Of a stretch of DNA of 64,000 bases, positions 24,767-35,297 are shown piece after piece. This stretch comes from Panaeolus papilionaceus (taxonomy: Eukaryota > Basidiomycota > Agaricomycetes > Agaricales). The notes beneath the pieces were generated by a model. The model saw nothing but the letters and a program-made list of their open reading frames with translations. It made no database searches and had not been told where the DNA came from. Both the position numbers and the translations under genes were made by a program. Position 1 is the first letter of the stretch, and every line of letters begins with the position of its first letter. Location of the stretch: assembly GCA_015501605.1 (NCBI GenBank), contig JADNRZ010000004.1, positions 558,001 to 622,000 on the forward strand. Reading direction: 5' to 3'.

Positions 24767-26273
24767 TTACTCATTTTGGTTAGGGGGATTACAGAACACC
24801 TTTAGAGCATCCTGGAATCGCGGGTCCCAAGCGACTGGACTTCCTGACTTGATTGTGTTCCAGCCTACAACATCGTCGCGCCATCGACGTTCCTTTTTGA
24901 GGCGTTCTGCACGGAGTTCGACTTCGGTCGGTGGGGGGTTTTCGTATTCTTCTTTGGTTGGTTCACGGGTTCCACGAGTCAAAGCCCGAGCCGTGGCAAG
25001 CTTTTCGGGGAGCTTCTCGTAGTATTTCTTGCGTGATACTTCGATATCTTCCTCAAGGTCATCAAGAGACTTTTTGTAATATGCCTCGGCCCCCTTGTCG
25101 AAGTTGAGGTCCCCGTCCTGGAGAACAGGCGCATTTTCGTCACCAAACGAAGTCGAGCAGGCATTGGGAACGTTAATAGGACGTGTTGACTGCATGACCA
25201 GACGATAACCCGCTTCAGCACCCGACAGGACTTTGTGGCGTTGGTTGAAGAAACCCCATATCATCAGGGGAATTTGCTTAATGCCGATATAATTGGTAAA
25301 AGGTACAAGAAGCAAGGGTGGAAGTTCTGGGATAAATGTGGGGGGTGCATTGTAGTCAACTGAGGGCATCTTCGGAGTGTATGAAGGTGGTGAAGATTGT
25401 TTGGGCTGCATCTGAAGAGGGGAGAATACCGGTGACGGTTTGGGTGATGGCAAGCTAGGCGCTTTAGGTTCTTCTTCGACGTTAAAGCCGACTGGTAGAG
25501 GTTCTTCGGGCTCATCGAACCTGCCGTCGTCCTCTAAAAGGTGCGCTAGTTTTTCATCGTCATCTACTTTCTCCAAGCCTTGCGTCCATCCCTTGGTCAA
25601 GCCTGCCATGAACTCCTTGAATGTGGGCCTGCCAACAATGACGATACCACCATTTAGCTCCTGTTTTCGACGCTCTGTTGGAGATTTATAGGTCGGAAGT
25701 GCTTTTGTAACGTCGGAGTCTTGGTCTAAACCATCATCTATACGTCTGCGCTTTCGGACATCCTCTGCAACGCGTTTGGCAATGTCTCCGTGGCGTTTAC
25801 CCGGAACAAGTTCGTAGTCGACAGCTGCAGCAACTAAGATGGGCTAAGAAAAGGATTTAAATATGTTAAAATCGATAATCGCGTTAAGGAGCAGCACAGC
25901 GCCCCGACCTTGACGTACTTCCGGAAGTACCTGAGGCTCTGGTCGTAGTCCTCATCCCCGGCCATTTTGCTCCGTAAACAGTTACTCGGCGAGGCGTATC
26001 GAAAGGGTCAGCTGAGACCTCCGAAAGATGCTTGACTTTGTCAATGTAATGCTGCTTTATTTGCTTGCATTGCCTGCGGTCATAAACGTAGTATCCCAAA
26101 ATGGAGCCAGTAAGACTCCAAAATATGAGCCAATTGCGTGATGGTAGCTTTGGACGTTTATCAAGCCATGAAGGTGGTATGCCTGTATACTTTAGAACAG
26201 TACGAACACCGGAGACTTTTTTTGGAGCCTCAAAAGCAGAAGAGTTGTTTCCTGGTTGAGGTGTGGAGGACAT
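24767..26273 (-). CDS. TIM54: Mitochondrial import subunit Tim54, with an apparent one-base frame break
   Basis: Tim54 is an inner-membrane component of the TIM22 complex that inserts carrier proteins. The start at 26273 begins MSSTPQPGNNSSAFEAP, followed by the matrix/membrane segment SRNWLIFWSLTGSILGYYVYD and TPRRVTVYGAKWPG. The reading frame then breaks: the conserved continuation DEDYDQSLRYFRKYVK is present but one base out of frame at a C-run on the plus strand (25956-25959). An intron at 25844-25908 follows, then PILVAAAVDYELVPGKRHGD and the rest to the stop at 24767 (MAGLTKGWTQGLEK, EEYENPPPTEVELRAERLKK, GSPVAWDPRFQDALKVF). Exons 25909-26273 plus 24767-25843 total 1,442 nt, one short of whole codons. 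This is either a sequence or assembly indel or a true frameshift. Confidence 0.85.
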
Positions 26274-26437
26274 GTATAAACAGTTCTAAAAAAGTAAGTT
26301 TGTGTCAATTGTAGTCCGGTAAATGCCGGAATATCAAAGAACCAATGATGTGAGCGTGTGAATAAATGTGTAGAACACGACTATAGCACGCGTTGAAAAG
26401 AATTTTGTTTTCTACCATCTACTACATTGTTCATAAA

Positions 26438-27670
26438 ATGTCTGCAGCAGAAATACCTTCAGACATTATTGACGATATTTTAGACTGGATAGAATCAGAT
26501 TTTGATACTCTCAAATCTGTTTCAGCCAGTTCTCGTATCATGCGCCATCTCGCACAGAAGCGTCTCTTTAGAACAGTGTATCTTAATTGCTATTCTCGTC
26601 GTCTACCTAACCTTCGACTTCTTGCCAGGGCCAGTCTACACAACCCTCTTCTTTCTACTTACATTCATTACCTCAAAATCACTATTTCACAACGCGATTT
26701 CTACAATGAAGATCTCATTAACTTCATGTCCCAACTCACACGAGTTCGCGCTCTCCATCTCCTCAATAACGCCATGCTCTTCTCCGACGATTGGACAAGT
26801 ATTCCTCTATCATTTCGGTCAGCACTTAATAATATCATACAGTCCACCGAGACTCTTCGTTTAGAGAACATCCTCCAAATGCCTTTGTCCAATCTCACTC
26901 GCAGCCACAACCTGAAAACATTGATATTGATGGACACCACTTTGACTCCTTGCATCGAACCCTCTCCTTCACCTAAGCATTTAGATGCTACACCGCATCC
27001 CAAGTCACACATTCAGGAATGCGTCGTCCAGTTCTCCTTGTCTCATTCCAGGTCTTCCCGAGCAACCTCGACTCTGAATGTACTTTCCACCATGGATTTG
27101 TCTAAACTACTCTCGCTCAAGTTCATAACCAACCGCACCTCAAACCTTCGAGCTCTGGAGCAGGTTACTAGGAACGCATCAGCTCTGAGTTCGTTCAAAC
27201 TGCAAGGTATGAAATATCACAATATGCGCAAAATATTTATCTAAACCTTTGCAGTCTTGCCTTCCCACAACGGTATCCGTTTCGGGCGCCTTTTACACGA
27301 GTTGTCGTGTGCGGTATCTCCGCTCCGCCCATCCCTCCGCATACTGGAACTCGCTCTGTGCGGCATCGAGGACGACCTCGAGTCCCTTGAACTCGTGCAA
27401 GGATTACTGAACCCATTCCGAGAGCATAACACGCTGCAAGAATTTCACCTCCGCCTTTATCTGCGCGAGGACGAATACGACATCCTTTCCTTGGAGGACG
27501 GTCTTTCTGACCTTCGGCAACTATTCCGAAGAAAAGAACTCAGCTGGCCAGCTTTCAAGCTTGCATCCGCCAGCGTTTTGAACCTGGATGACGGCGTTCT
27601 GTATGAAGATCATCACAAGCACAATATCAAACCCCAGCGAAGCAATGTCTCCTTCCTTTCTCTACTGTAA
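26438..27670 (+). CDS. F-box-like protein
   Basis: Two exons (26438-27206 and 27255-27670) give 394 residues. The N-terminus AEIPSDIIDDILDWIESDFD followed by SASSRIMRHLAQKRLFRTVY has the pattern of the F-box-like domains common in Agaricomycetes. The remainder has scattered leucine-rich stretches (NLRLLARASLHNPLLSTYIH, LRILELALCGIEDDLESLEL) like a degenerate LRR or beta-alpha fold. If it is a true F-box it would be a substrate adaptor of an SCF ubiquitin ligase; that is family-level inference. Such genes are greatly expanded and fast-evolving in mushrooms, so no orthologue is named. It is divergent from TIM54 over 164 bp, which include an ACGCGT at 26388. Confidence 0.75.
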
Positions 27671-28579
27671 CACCTTCATAACACATATAATAATTGTCCA
27701 GAGAGGGTATTGTATCTATATTCTTGGTTTCATCATTTACATGTAGTCGTCTGTTTGTTTAATGGTTGTAAGCGTATATTGTATCTTTTTAACAATTTTG
27801 GCCTTGTATATATACTCGACTTAATGCAATAGCCTACTAACATCCGCTGTTCTGCCATCTTCAGGACAGCTGCTAACTGCGTGCCTCGTTGATTCAACGT
27901 GTCATTCCTCCTGAGGTTGACGAACCCTGACGCGTAAAAGCTCCAGGAGATTGGTAACAGGGTGCAGAAGCCTACAAATTGTCTTGTGTATCATGTAAGT
28001 GTGTATATCACCCTTGGCATAGGCAGGTATTGACATCCATTCCAACCATCCATAAGAGCGCGAGAATCGAGAATAACTAGGAATGCTCACGCATCTCTTC
28101 TGGGGCAAAGAAACCTTCTGCGAAATCAACTTACCGGGGGAGTACGCGTTGTGTTGTCATCAGATATTATATAGCCACCACTTATGCGCCATCCGAATAT
28201 GCTGATCAAGATCAGTGTTGGACAAGGAACCAGTATCATTGAAAGGTACTCGGCAGAGTCAAACATAGTTAGACGCCGAAGGAGGAGAAGAAGTGAAGGC
28301 GCCCGTGCTGATATCTCTAATAAACATTTCTACAACTACAGAAAAGGCCTACGAGGCCAAGGTGCTTGTACGTATGGTTACAAGACTAAACAGATGAAAG
28401 CAAGAGGAAAGTGATGTGGGTATTATTGGAGGGGGTGATCTGTGAATAAGAGTATTAAAACTACAACGTATGGTATGACTGGACTGATTGCGTGTATATC
28501 GAGGGGTAAAGGGTGCCCATATACATCACAAAGACCCTATACAAGAAAGAAAGCATGAATAACGAAAGCCAAACATCGC
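27671..28579. other. Long gap between the F-box gene and the conserved unknown
   Basis: About 900 bp between convergent genes. Part of it (27902-28266, minus) may hold a small spliced gene, listed separately at low confidence. The plus strand shows a 76-codon ORF with a run of Arg residues from (AGA/CGA)n, probably a shadow. I recognise no RNA genes. Confidence 0.5.
27902..28266 (-). CDS. Possible small spliced gene (low confidence)
   Basis: On the minus strand an ATG at 28266 opens a reading frame beginning MFDSAEYLSMILVPCPTLIL and continuing ISIFGWRISGGYIISDDNTT to a GTAAGT at 28134. Removing 28100-28134 (35 nt, short for this genome) joins in frame to an exon ending at the stop at 27902, giving about 109 residues. 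A longer intron ending in TTTGTAG instead gives a different short tail. The first exon has one hydrophobic segment. I do not recognise it; it may be noncoding. Confidence 0.2.
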
Positions 28580-30426
28580 TTAACTGACGTCCAGAATGGA
28601 GGTCTCGAGAACGCGAAACATCTCTGCATCTTTGGAATGCTCGGACCATCCAATAACCTCTCTCCAGTTGAATTGGTTGGCCTCCTTTTCCCCGGCATTA
28701 GAAAAAGGCCCCATTTCATCGTCAGTCAGTCCACGGAATATGAGGAAAAGGCGGGTGAAAACGCAGGGTTCGGTGGTCACGCTGATGTCGACTGCTGCGG
28801 CGATGCGGCTGGGAGAAAGGAAACGATAAGCGATGTTCTTGTGTTGCGAGAAAGACGAGATATTGTTGCTAAGTGAAAACGGGTAAGTTATTACGGATCA
28901 AAGTAAATTCGGAGCACACACTTGATGAAAGCGGTTCGAGCGTGTATTGAAAGGCCTAGCTGATCGAGGACGGTAATGAGATGAGGTAAAAAGTCTCTAA
29001 TAGGTAACGCGAAACCGTTGCGGGGTTGAATGAAGTTTGTCGGATCTCCCAGCATAGACGCATCTGGACTATAGCCAAACCTCATTGAGATATCGAGCTT
29101 TTGCACACTGTAATCACTCACATTGCTTCGTAGAACAACGCTGTAGACACCAATTCACTTTCGAAATGCTCCAATGCACCCCCAGGATGGACCCTCAGGA
29201 AGTATTTCACCTTGCTGTCTTCGATCTTTTCCGGGGGTGGCCATGCTGTTCCGAGTTTCCATAATGGGGAGAAAGAAAGACAGACGTCGCAATATTGAAC
29301 GGAGGGTGAAAGAATGGTGAGGTTGCACTTTGCGGCTGTAGGTTTCGTGACTGTTGCTAATTTAGTTAAAACACGTTGATCGATCATGATATCAGGCGGG
29401 ATTTGCTCTCCGCCAGGGAGTCGGGTGCCAGAAAATTCGAGAGTGTGGGTTTCCCCAGAATGGACAATATCTAGTTTGCCCCAGAAGACGCCGTCAACTA
29501 GAGTACCATCCTCCATTCGCGACATGTCGAGCTCATCCGAGTTGATTGTGACGTCAAGAGCGGCATATTGGCCTGGTTGTAATTCCAAGTTGAATGTTCC
29601 AGGCATTTCGAGAATAGGCGGGGGGCTGTTGCACCAGTTTAGACGGGATTTGGTGGTGGAGGGGTGGAGTTTCAACTTACGGAGGCGGTCTTGAGAGTAG
29701 TTTAGTTAATGCGTGAACAGGATGGTCAAGAGCACTTACGGTGGTTCATCTGGGGGAGGAGGCGCGTCGCTGACGATTTCGACTCGAATGCCACTAACAT
29801 TCATTGTCGCGATTTGATAGGAGTCTTCACCTGTTAGCTACAAGGGGATTAAATAGATAGTTGCACACGATTGGAAAGGGCGCACATAGATGTATTGTCC
29901 TGCGACCAATCGCTATCGGATCTTCAGCATTGTGGGTCAAAGATGAAAAGAGACTATGAACATACTGCTGCATGAATTGAAGCATACTCGACGGGTACAC
30001 GAAGGTTAATCTGCACATCTGGAGGGGGCTTGAGCCACTCATGGACAGCGTTTTGCAAGCCCTGAAAGTTGAGATTTATGAATATGTCACTCAAAGAGTA
30101 AGATTAGATACCTCGAAGGAGGATGGTAGCTGAAAAGGATTTGTGAGAATGAAGCAGTAAAATAAAATTGACAGTGAATTAAATACCATACGAAGGGTCT
30201 CTATCTCTCCATAAGCCAGAGTTAATAAACGCGGGCCACGAGCAACGGCCATTTCAGGGTTTGGCTTTGGATCTGGTTCCTTTTGTTTCGGCTTGAATTT
30301 ATTCCAAAACGAATGAGTAGGAAGATGTGCACTAGTGGAACTAAAATATAAAAAGTCAAAGTTCAAGTAAGATGATCGTCGATGGTAAAGAAAGGGAGAA
30401 AGAACTTACGTCGGCGAAAGGAGCAT
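28580..30426 (-). CDS. Conserved fungal protein of unknown function
   Basis: I recognise the style of a conserved fungal protein but cannot name it. The ATG at 30426 begins MLLSPTSTSAHLPTHSFWNK after splicing. Next come EMAVARGPRLLTLAYGEIET, an 18-nt exon (30112-30129, LPSSFE), GLQNAVHEWLKPPPDVQINL, then RLVAGQYIYLTGEDSYQIAT and MNVSGIRVEIVSDAPPPP. The large exon (29118-29675 region) contains ILEMPGTFNLELQPGQYAAL, SPLWKLGTAWPPPEKI and KYFLRVHPGGALEHFESELV. The end carries HARTAFINNNISSFSQHKNI, AYRFLSPSRIAAAVDISV and FTRLFLIFRGL, stopping at 28580. The phrase order is consistent and the frames close, so this is a real gene. It has no membrane segment. It is divergent from the SAP-domain gene over 137 bp. 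Confidence 0.78.
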
Positions 30427-30563
30427 GAAGTGAACAGAGATTACACCAAAAACCAAGAAATCACATAGTCCACGATGAAAACATGAGGCATTTTATCAGA
30501 TTCATTATGTAATCAATTTATTAGTTAAATTATCATTTTCTCTTTCTTTCTGTTATTACAACT

Positions 30564-31335
30564 ATGTTCAATATTACTAGATTATCTATTTCTCGTCATT
30601 TATATTCACGCTCCTTTGTTTCTTCTGCACTTTTAACAAGAGCGTGGAGGGATGAAACTCTAGCTCAACTCAGGCAGGAAGCAAAATCTAGAGGGTTATC
30701 CAGGTTTGTCAACTATTATACTTATTTACTTGCTGTTTTCCTTATATTTTCTTTCTTTTAGTAAAGGTACAAAGGCTGTCCTTGCTTCTCGTCTTGAAGA
30801 ATACGAGAAAGCTCAGGCTCATCTTTCAGAGCCAATACAGTCCAGACCTATGTCAACCTCCGCCGGGCATGTCAAAACTTCGGAAGCTCCAGGAAACCCA
30901 GAGATACTCAGTCCCAGTGACTCGGCCACCTTCTTTTCTGTCAAAATCCCTGACACAAATTTTGCACCACCAGAGCCTGTTGCTCAAGTTGTCAGTATAT
31001 ATATTACCTTTTCACCTCGTTATCTCATAACCTCTAACACTCAACTGTTTATTTATTTATAGCCCTACGTTCCCGATTTCTGGGGTTCCTCAATTCCCAA
31101 GCCAGAATCAGGCACTGAAGAAGCCATTCCTCAGATCCTTGTCGTTGCTGGTAGTGAGACTCACCCCTCTGGAGGACCAGCTCACAACCATCGTGATGTA
31201 ACCGCACATCTAGAACAGGAGAGCGAATCCTCTGCTCCAACAACATCGGGAGGTCTATTTGACGATATGGCTGATGATATTGGATTACCTCGACCTGGAC
31301 AAGTTAAAGCTTCGTTCTGGAAGATTTTCTCGTAG
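30564..31335 (+). CDS. SAP-domain protein, probably mitochondrial
   Basis: Three exons (30564-30703, 30762-30990, 31063-31335) give 213 residues. The N-terminus MFNITRLSISRHLYSRSFVS is a good mitochondrial presequence. Next comes a SAP-like helix-hairpin (ETLAQLRQEAKSRGLSKGTK, then VLASRLEEYE), normally a nucleic-acid-binding motif. The C-terminal part has IPQILVVAGSETHPSGGPAH and FDDMADDIGLPRPGQVK, which I associate with fungal mitochondrial SAP proteins related to yeast Aim34; that link is tentative. Length and three-exon structure are unremarkable. Role unknown; a mitochondrial nucleoid or RNA function would fit the domain. Confidence 0.78.
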
Positions 31336-31637
31336 ATTATTCCTCTACATACGTGTATAATGTACAGTAAATTTCCTCTACCCATTTGGTGGGTTCAATT
31401 CTGAAATTGACGGTGGCACTGGATCCAAAAATAGTTTTTCATGATTTTAACTCACGTGTCATTTGAATTTACACTTCCACTACCACTTTTGTTTTGAGAG
31501 TCAAACTGGATATCTTATCCATTATTGCCCGTGCTCGTAACACTTTTCAAGTCGCGTTCAAGTCGCGCATATTGAATCATCCTCGACCTTCATCATCTCT
31601 CTCAATATCTTGTCAGCCTAGGGGTCTTATAAAAAGC

Positions 31638-33996
31638 ATGTCGACCACTATTTCACCACCACCTCTCAAGACACCAACAGAAATCATAGTTCCCGATGGC
31701 TTCAGGTTGCATACAGAGAACACCACTCATCTTTTAATGTCTGAAGATGAAGCTTTCTTAAACCCTGTCCAGGAATTCAATCGCGACCTTAGCACTGCTT
31801 GCATTCGCGTTTGGGGTGATGAATACAACAGAATCAAGGAAGAAAAATGGAGGCGTGCTTATATCGCAAAAGCAAAGAAAAGGCAAGAGAAGAAGGGTAC
31901 CGGATCATCATCTGAACCCAATATTTCTGCGACTCCTATGCCTGCAGACGATGTTACGATGCAGATTGAAAACGCTCAGAACGCAGAAGTACCAACAGTG
32001 CCATCAGTTCGTTCGTTCTTTATCTCAGACTTCAATACCCAGCTAATTTTTTTTTCAAAAGTATAAACCTTCAAAATTCACGATTCTTGAAGGCCTTTCT
32101 GCCACCGGCCTTCGTTCTATACGTTACGCTAAAGAAATTCCACTCGTCAAGTAAGCACTTGAAACTATCTGAATTTCACCTTGATTTATACATTAATAAC
32201 AGAGGTCTTTTATTATAGTTACGTTATTGCAAATGACCTTTCACCTGCAGCAGTTGAAGCCATGAAAAGAAATGTTCAAATTAATGGCCTCGCAGGGGAA
32301 GAAGGCGACGGAGCTGACTGGAAAGTGCGGGTTAACCAGGGGGATGCATGGTATGTCTTCAGACTCGTGCGCCGGTCTGTTGCTAATACTTTGCCTAGCT
32401 CTCTGATGTATCAGCATCGAGAAGAAAAAAAGCGCGTCGAAGTTGTCGACTTGGATCCTTATGGAACCGCCGCACCTTTCATCGATGCTTCAGTGCAGTG
32501 TGTCAGTGACGGAGGTGAGTTTGGTCATAGCCTGCCCAAATTCACCGTATCTTACTGAATCCTAGGACTCCTGTGCGTAACATGCACTGATCTCTCTGTC
32601 CTTGCCACTACCAATTTCCCTGAAAAATGGTGTGCGATATATGGTCGAACTATTTTTCCTGCCTAATCCATCCACAGTTTCTCAAACTACGGTGGAGTTG
32701 GTGTCAGGACAGAATATTGCCATGAAGTTGTCAGTGTATGGTATCCTTGACGCAACTTCAACTAACCGCTTTGTCTGTAGGCCCTCCGCCTTTTACTGCA
32801 CACGCTATCTACTTCGGCATCGCGTTATGGGCGGTTTATTGAACCACTTCTCTGTCTTTCAATCGATTTCTACATCCGTATCTTCGTTCGAGTGCACACA
32901 TCGCCTATAGAAGTAAAGAAGTCGCTGACGTATGCTTTTGCCCTTTCTTCTGCGCGCTTCTCTCATCCGGTCTACAGAAAAAACTCCACCTTTTACGTTT
33001 GTCAGACATGTCAAAGCTTTCACGAACAGCCACTGGGCAAAATGATCGTAAAAACTAGTGGTGAGGCAGGACTGAACGTCAATCTCTTGTTCAAAACGCA
33101 AGCCGCGCCTTCGGTCCCTGAAAAATGCCTGGAATGCGGATCCCCTTTCCATGCAAGTGTTCCTTTACCCTCCCTCCTCGAGCACCGATTCATACTTTGC
33201 TCTCCCAGATTGCTGGTCCCATGTGGTCAGGCTCGCTCCATGACAAGGACTTTGTGGGCAAGGTTCTCCAGCATGTCAAGGACAACGAGTCGTCGTATGG
33301 TACTGCAGGACGCATGCAAGGCATGCTAACACTGGCGAAAGAGGTCAGATTATTTATTTTTTTGAATGACATCTCACATTGGCTTGACTCCGATTGAAGG
33401 AACTCGACGAGAAATTCTACTTCACGCCTAGCAAAGTGGCTAGCTTTTTCCATTGTACGACGCCTTCTCTGGATGATGTCGCGTGCGTTTTTCGTCATTT
33501 TGTTGTTTGACACGGCTCAGATCAATTCCCATGTTTAGATCGGCACTTTTGAATGCTGGTTATAAGGTCTCGCGTTCTCATGCGTGCCCCGGGTCATTGA
33601 AAACAACTGCTGCCAGAGCGGTTGTGCTTGATATCTTCCGAGCCTGGATAAAAGAGAACCCCGTCAGAATGGACAAAATATCAGGAACGTCCCCGGCCCA
33701 GAAATTATTGGCAAAAGAACCCACGTAGGTCAGAATTCTTGCACCTTGCTGACTATCGCTCATTGACTCCACAGGCTAATCGCCGATTTTACGCGCCATC
33801 CTGACACCGTCGGGGCGCGAGAGACAATCAAGCTAGTTCGCTACCAAGATAATCCGCCAAATTGGGGCCCGAAAAGGAGGGCGGGACCCACAACGGCTCC
33901 AGGGCAGAAGCAACAAGAACATGTGTTGAAGCGTAAACGCGAGGAGGACACTGAGGAGCCAGAAGGAGTGCCCGCCACCAAGCAGCTGTCAAAGTA
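31638..33996 (+). CDS. TRM1: tRNA (guanine26-N2)-dimethyltransferase Trm1
   Basis: Trm1 methylates G26 of tRNAs in the nucleus and mitochondria using S-adenosylmethionine. The first ATG (31638) gives [20 protein letters not shown]. Conserved segments across about ten exons are [40 protein letters not shown] (SAM site), [37 protein letters not shown] (DPYG catalytic motif), [28 protein letters not shown] and [14 protein letters not shown]. Zinc-binding pairs CQTC and CLEC are present. The C-terminus is basic ([10 protein letters not shown]). Upstream of the ATG the frame stays open for a further 48 codons or so with presequence-like composition, relevant to dual targeting (see findings). Confidence is high. 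Confidence 0.93.
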
Positions 33997-34434
33997 GTCG
34001 TATATATAATGGAAAGGATTAATGCCAGGCACTCAGTCAGCACCTTCTTTCATTTCCTTTTCGTTTCTGGACAATTTTGCGAAGTAGTTGGTCGCTTACA
34101 TAATCTTTATGAGGCGCTCCAGTCGGCTAGTTGAGCGCCTATGATTTGTCTCGAGCTGAAAGGATTACTCTTACCTCACTCTCAACAATGCCTACGACCT
34201 AGATCACCTCGTGACAATGCCTGCCAAGACATTCTTCCAGCAGGCACAGGGAACATATGATATGCATCGTGAAGCACATGTCCCAGAAACAACTTCGGAT
34301 CATCTAGTATATAATACTTGACAGGCCCGCAACGATAGCGTCAATGTTCTCTTGAGTACCCCAGAGGATTAATCTTCTTGGATGCAATCATGTAATCGCT
34401 CGCCGCCATTATCATCTTACCTCCATCTCGCTAG
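33997..34434. other. Intergenic region after TRM1
   Basis: About 440 bp with TRM1 3' sequence and the upstream region of a membrane protein gene. Only shadow ORFs are present and I see no RNA gene. Confidence 0.55.
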
Positions 34435-35006
34435 ATGTCGAGTCGACTGCAGGGCAATGGCCTTGGGATGCCACAGACACTAACCCAACTCAGATTCATC
34501 TCCATCGCATTGTCCATCGGCACTATCGTCACAAGCTCCATGGACGGAGGGAGATACAGCTATATCAGCACCTATGTCGTGATGGTCTGCGGATTCCTCA
34601 CATTCGCGTTCCACGGGATCCCTCCTCTTGTCGCGAGAAGACAAGGCCGAGCGTCATCGTCGTATTATTTCCCAGTGGTGTTTTGTGCATGGCTCCTCAT
34701 GGCGTTGTGGATTGGACTGTGCGGTTTTCTGGCGTCGATTACCTACTTCGCGCTGCACAATAAACCGGATAACTCAGATGAACTCCCGATGCAGATGTGG
34801 CTTGGAGTGACGTTGGCTTTGGCGGTCCTAGAAACGGTGGTCATGATTGCGGTAGCCATCTTGATTGAGAAAGAGTGGAGAAGGATACGCTATCCAGATC
34901 CTATTGTGACTGCGTCTCAGTGAGTGATGTTCAGTGAACAGGATGGATCTCAGTACTGATGATAGACTTGTCTGACTGACCTAGGTTTTCCAGGCAGCAA
35001 GCGTGA
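34435..35006 (+). CDS. Small four-pass membrane protein of unknown function
   Basis: The ATG at 34435 opens MSSRLQGNGLGMPQTLTQLR, then four hydrophobic segments: FISIALSIGTIVTSS, YVVMVCGFLTFAFHG, FPVVFCAWLLMALWIGLCG and LGVTLALAVLETVVMIAVAI. A charged C-terminal tail (EKEWRRIRYPDPIV) follows. The single-exon reading stops at 34923. A well-formed intron (donor GTGAGT at 34920, branch-like CTGACTGAC, acceptor at 34984) would remove that stop and add QFSRQQA, ending at 35006 (168 residues versus 162). The topology resembles MARVEL/tetraspan-like fungal proteins, but I cannot name a family. Confidence 0.65.
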
Positions 35007-35297
35007 GGTGTGGCGACCTAATATGCTCAACGACCAAACATCTCTCGGAAGCTCGAACGGAGAATCACAACAGCGCATTTCATATCTGCGTTTTCCATGT
35101 CGCACAATATGTGCATTGGCTCATGTTGCATGCTCGTCGTTTTATGCTCTTGATTGAAGGAGCAGAGTGGAGCCGTCGTATCCTCGGGACTTGATAATCT
35201 GCGCACAGACAACTTCTATTATAGGACGATTCACGGACACAATGTATTTACTGTAAGATTGATCAAGTATGTACTGTGAAGTAAAATCCCGCCTTCC

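Noticed and set aside
28184..28414. Plus-strand ORF with an Arg run
   Set aside because: It is the reverse of a pyrimidine-rich minus-strand stretch and has no protein-like pattern.
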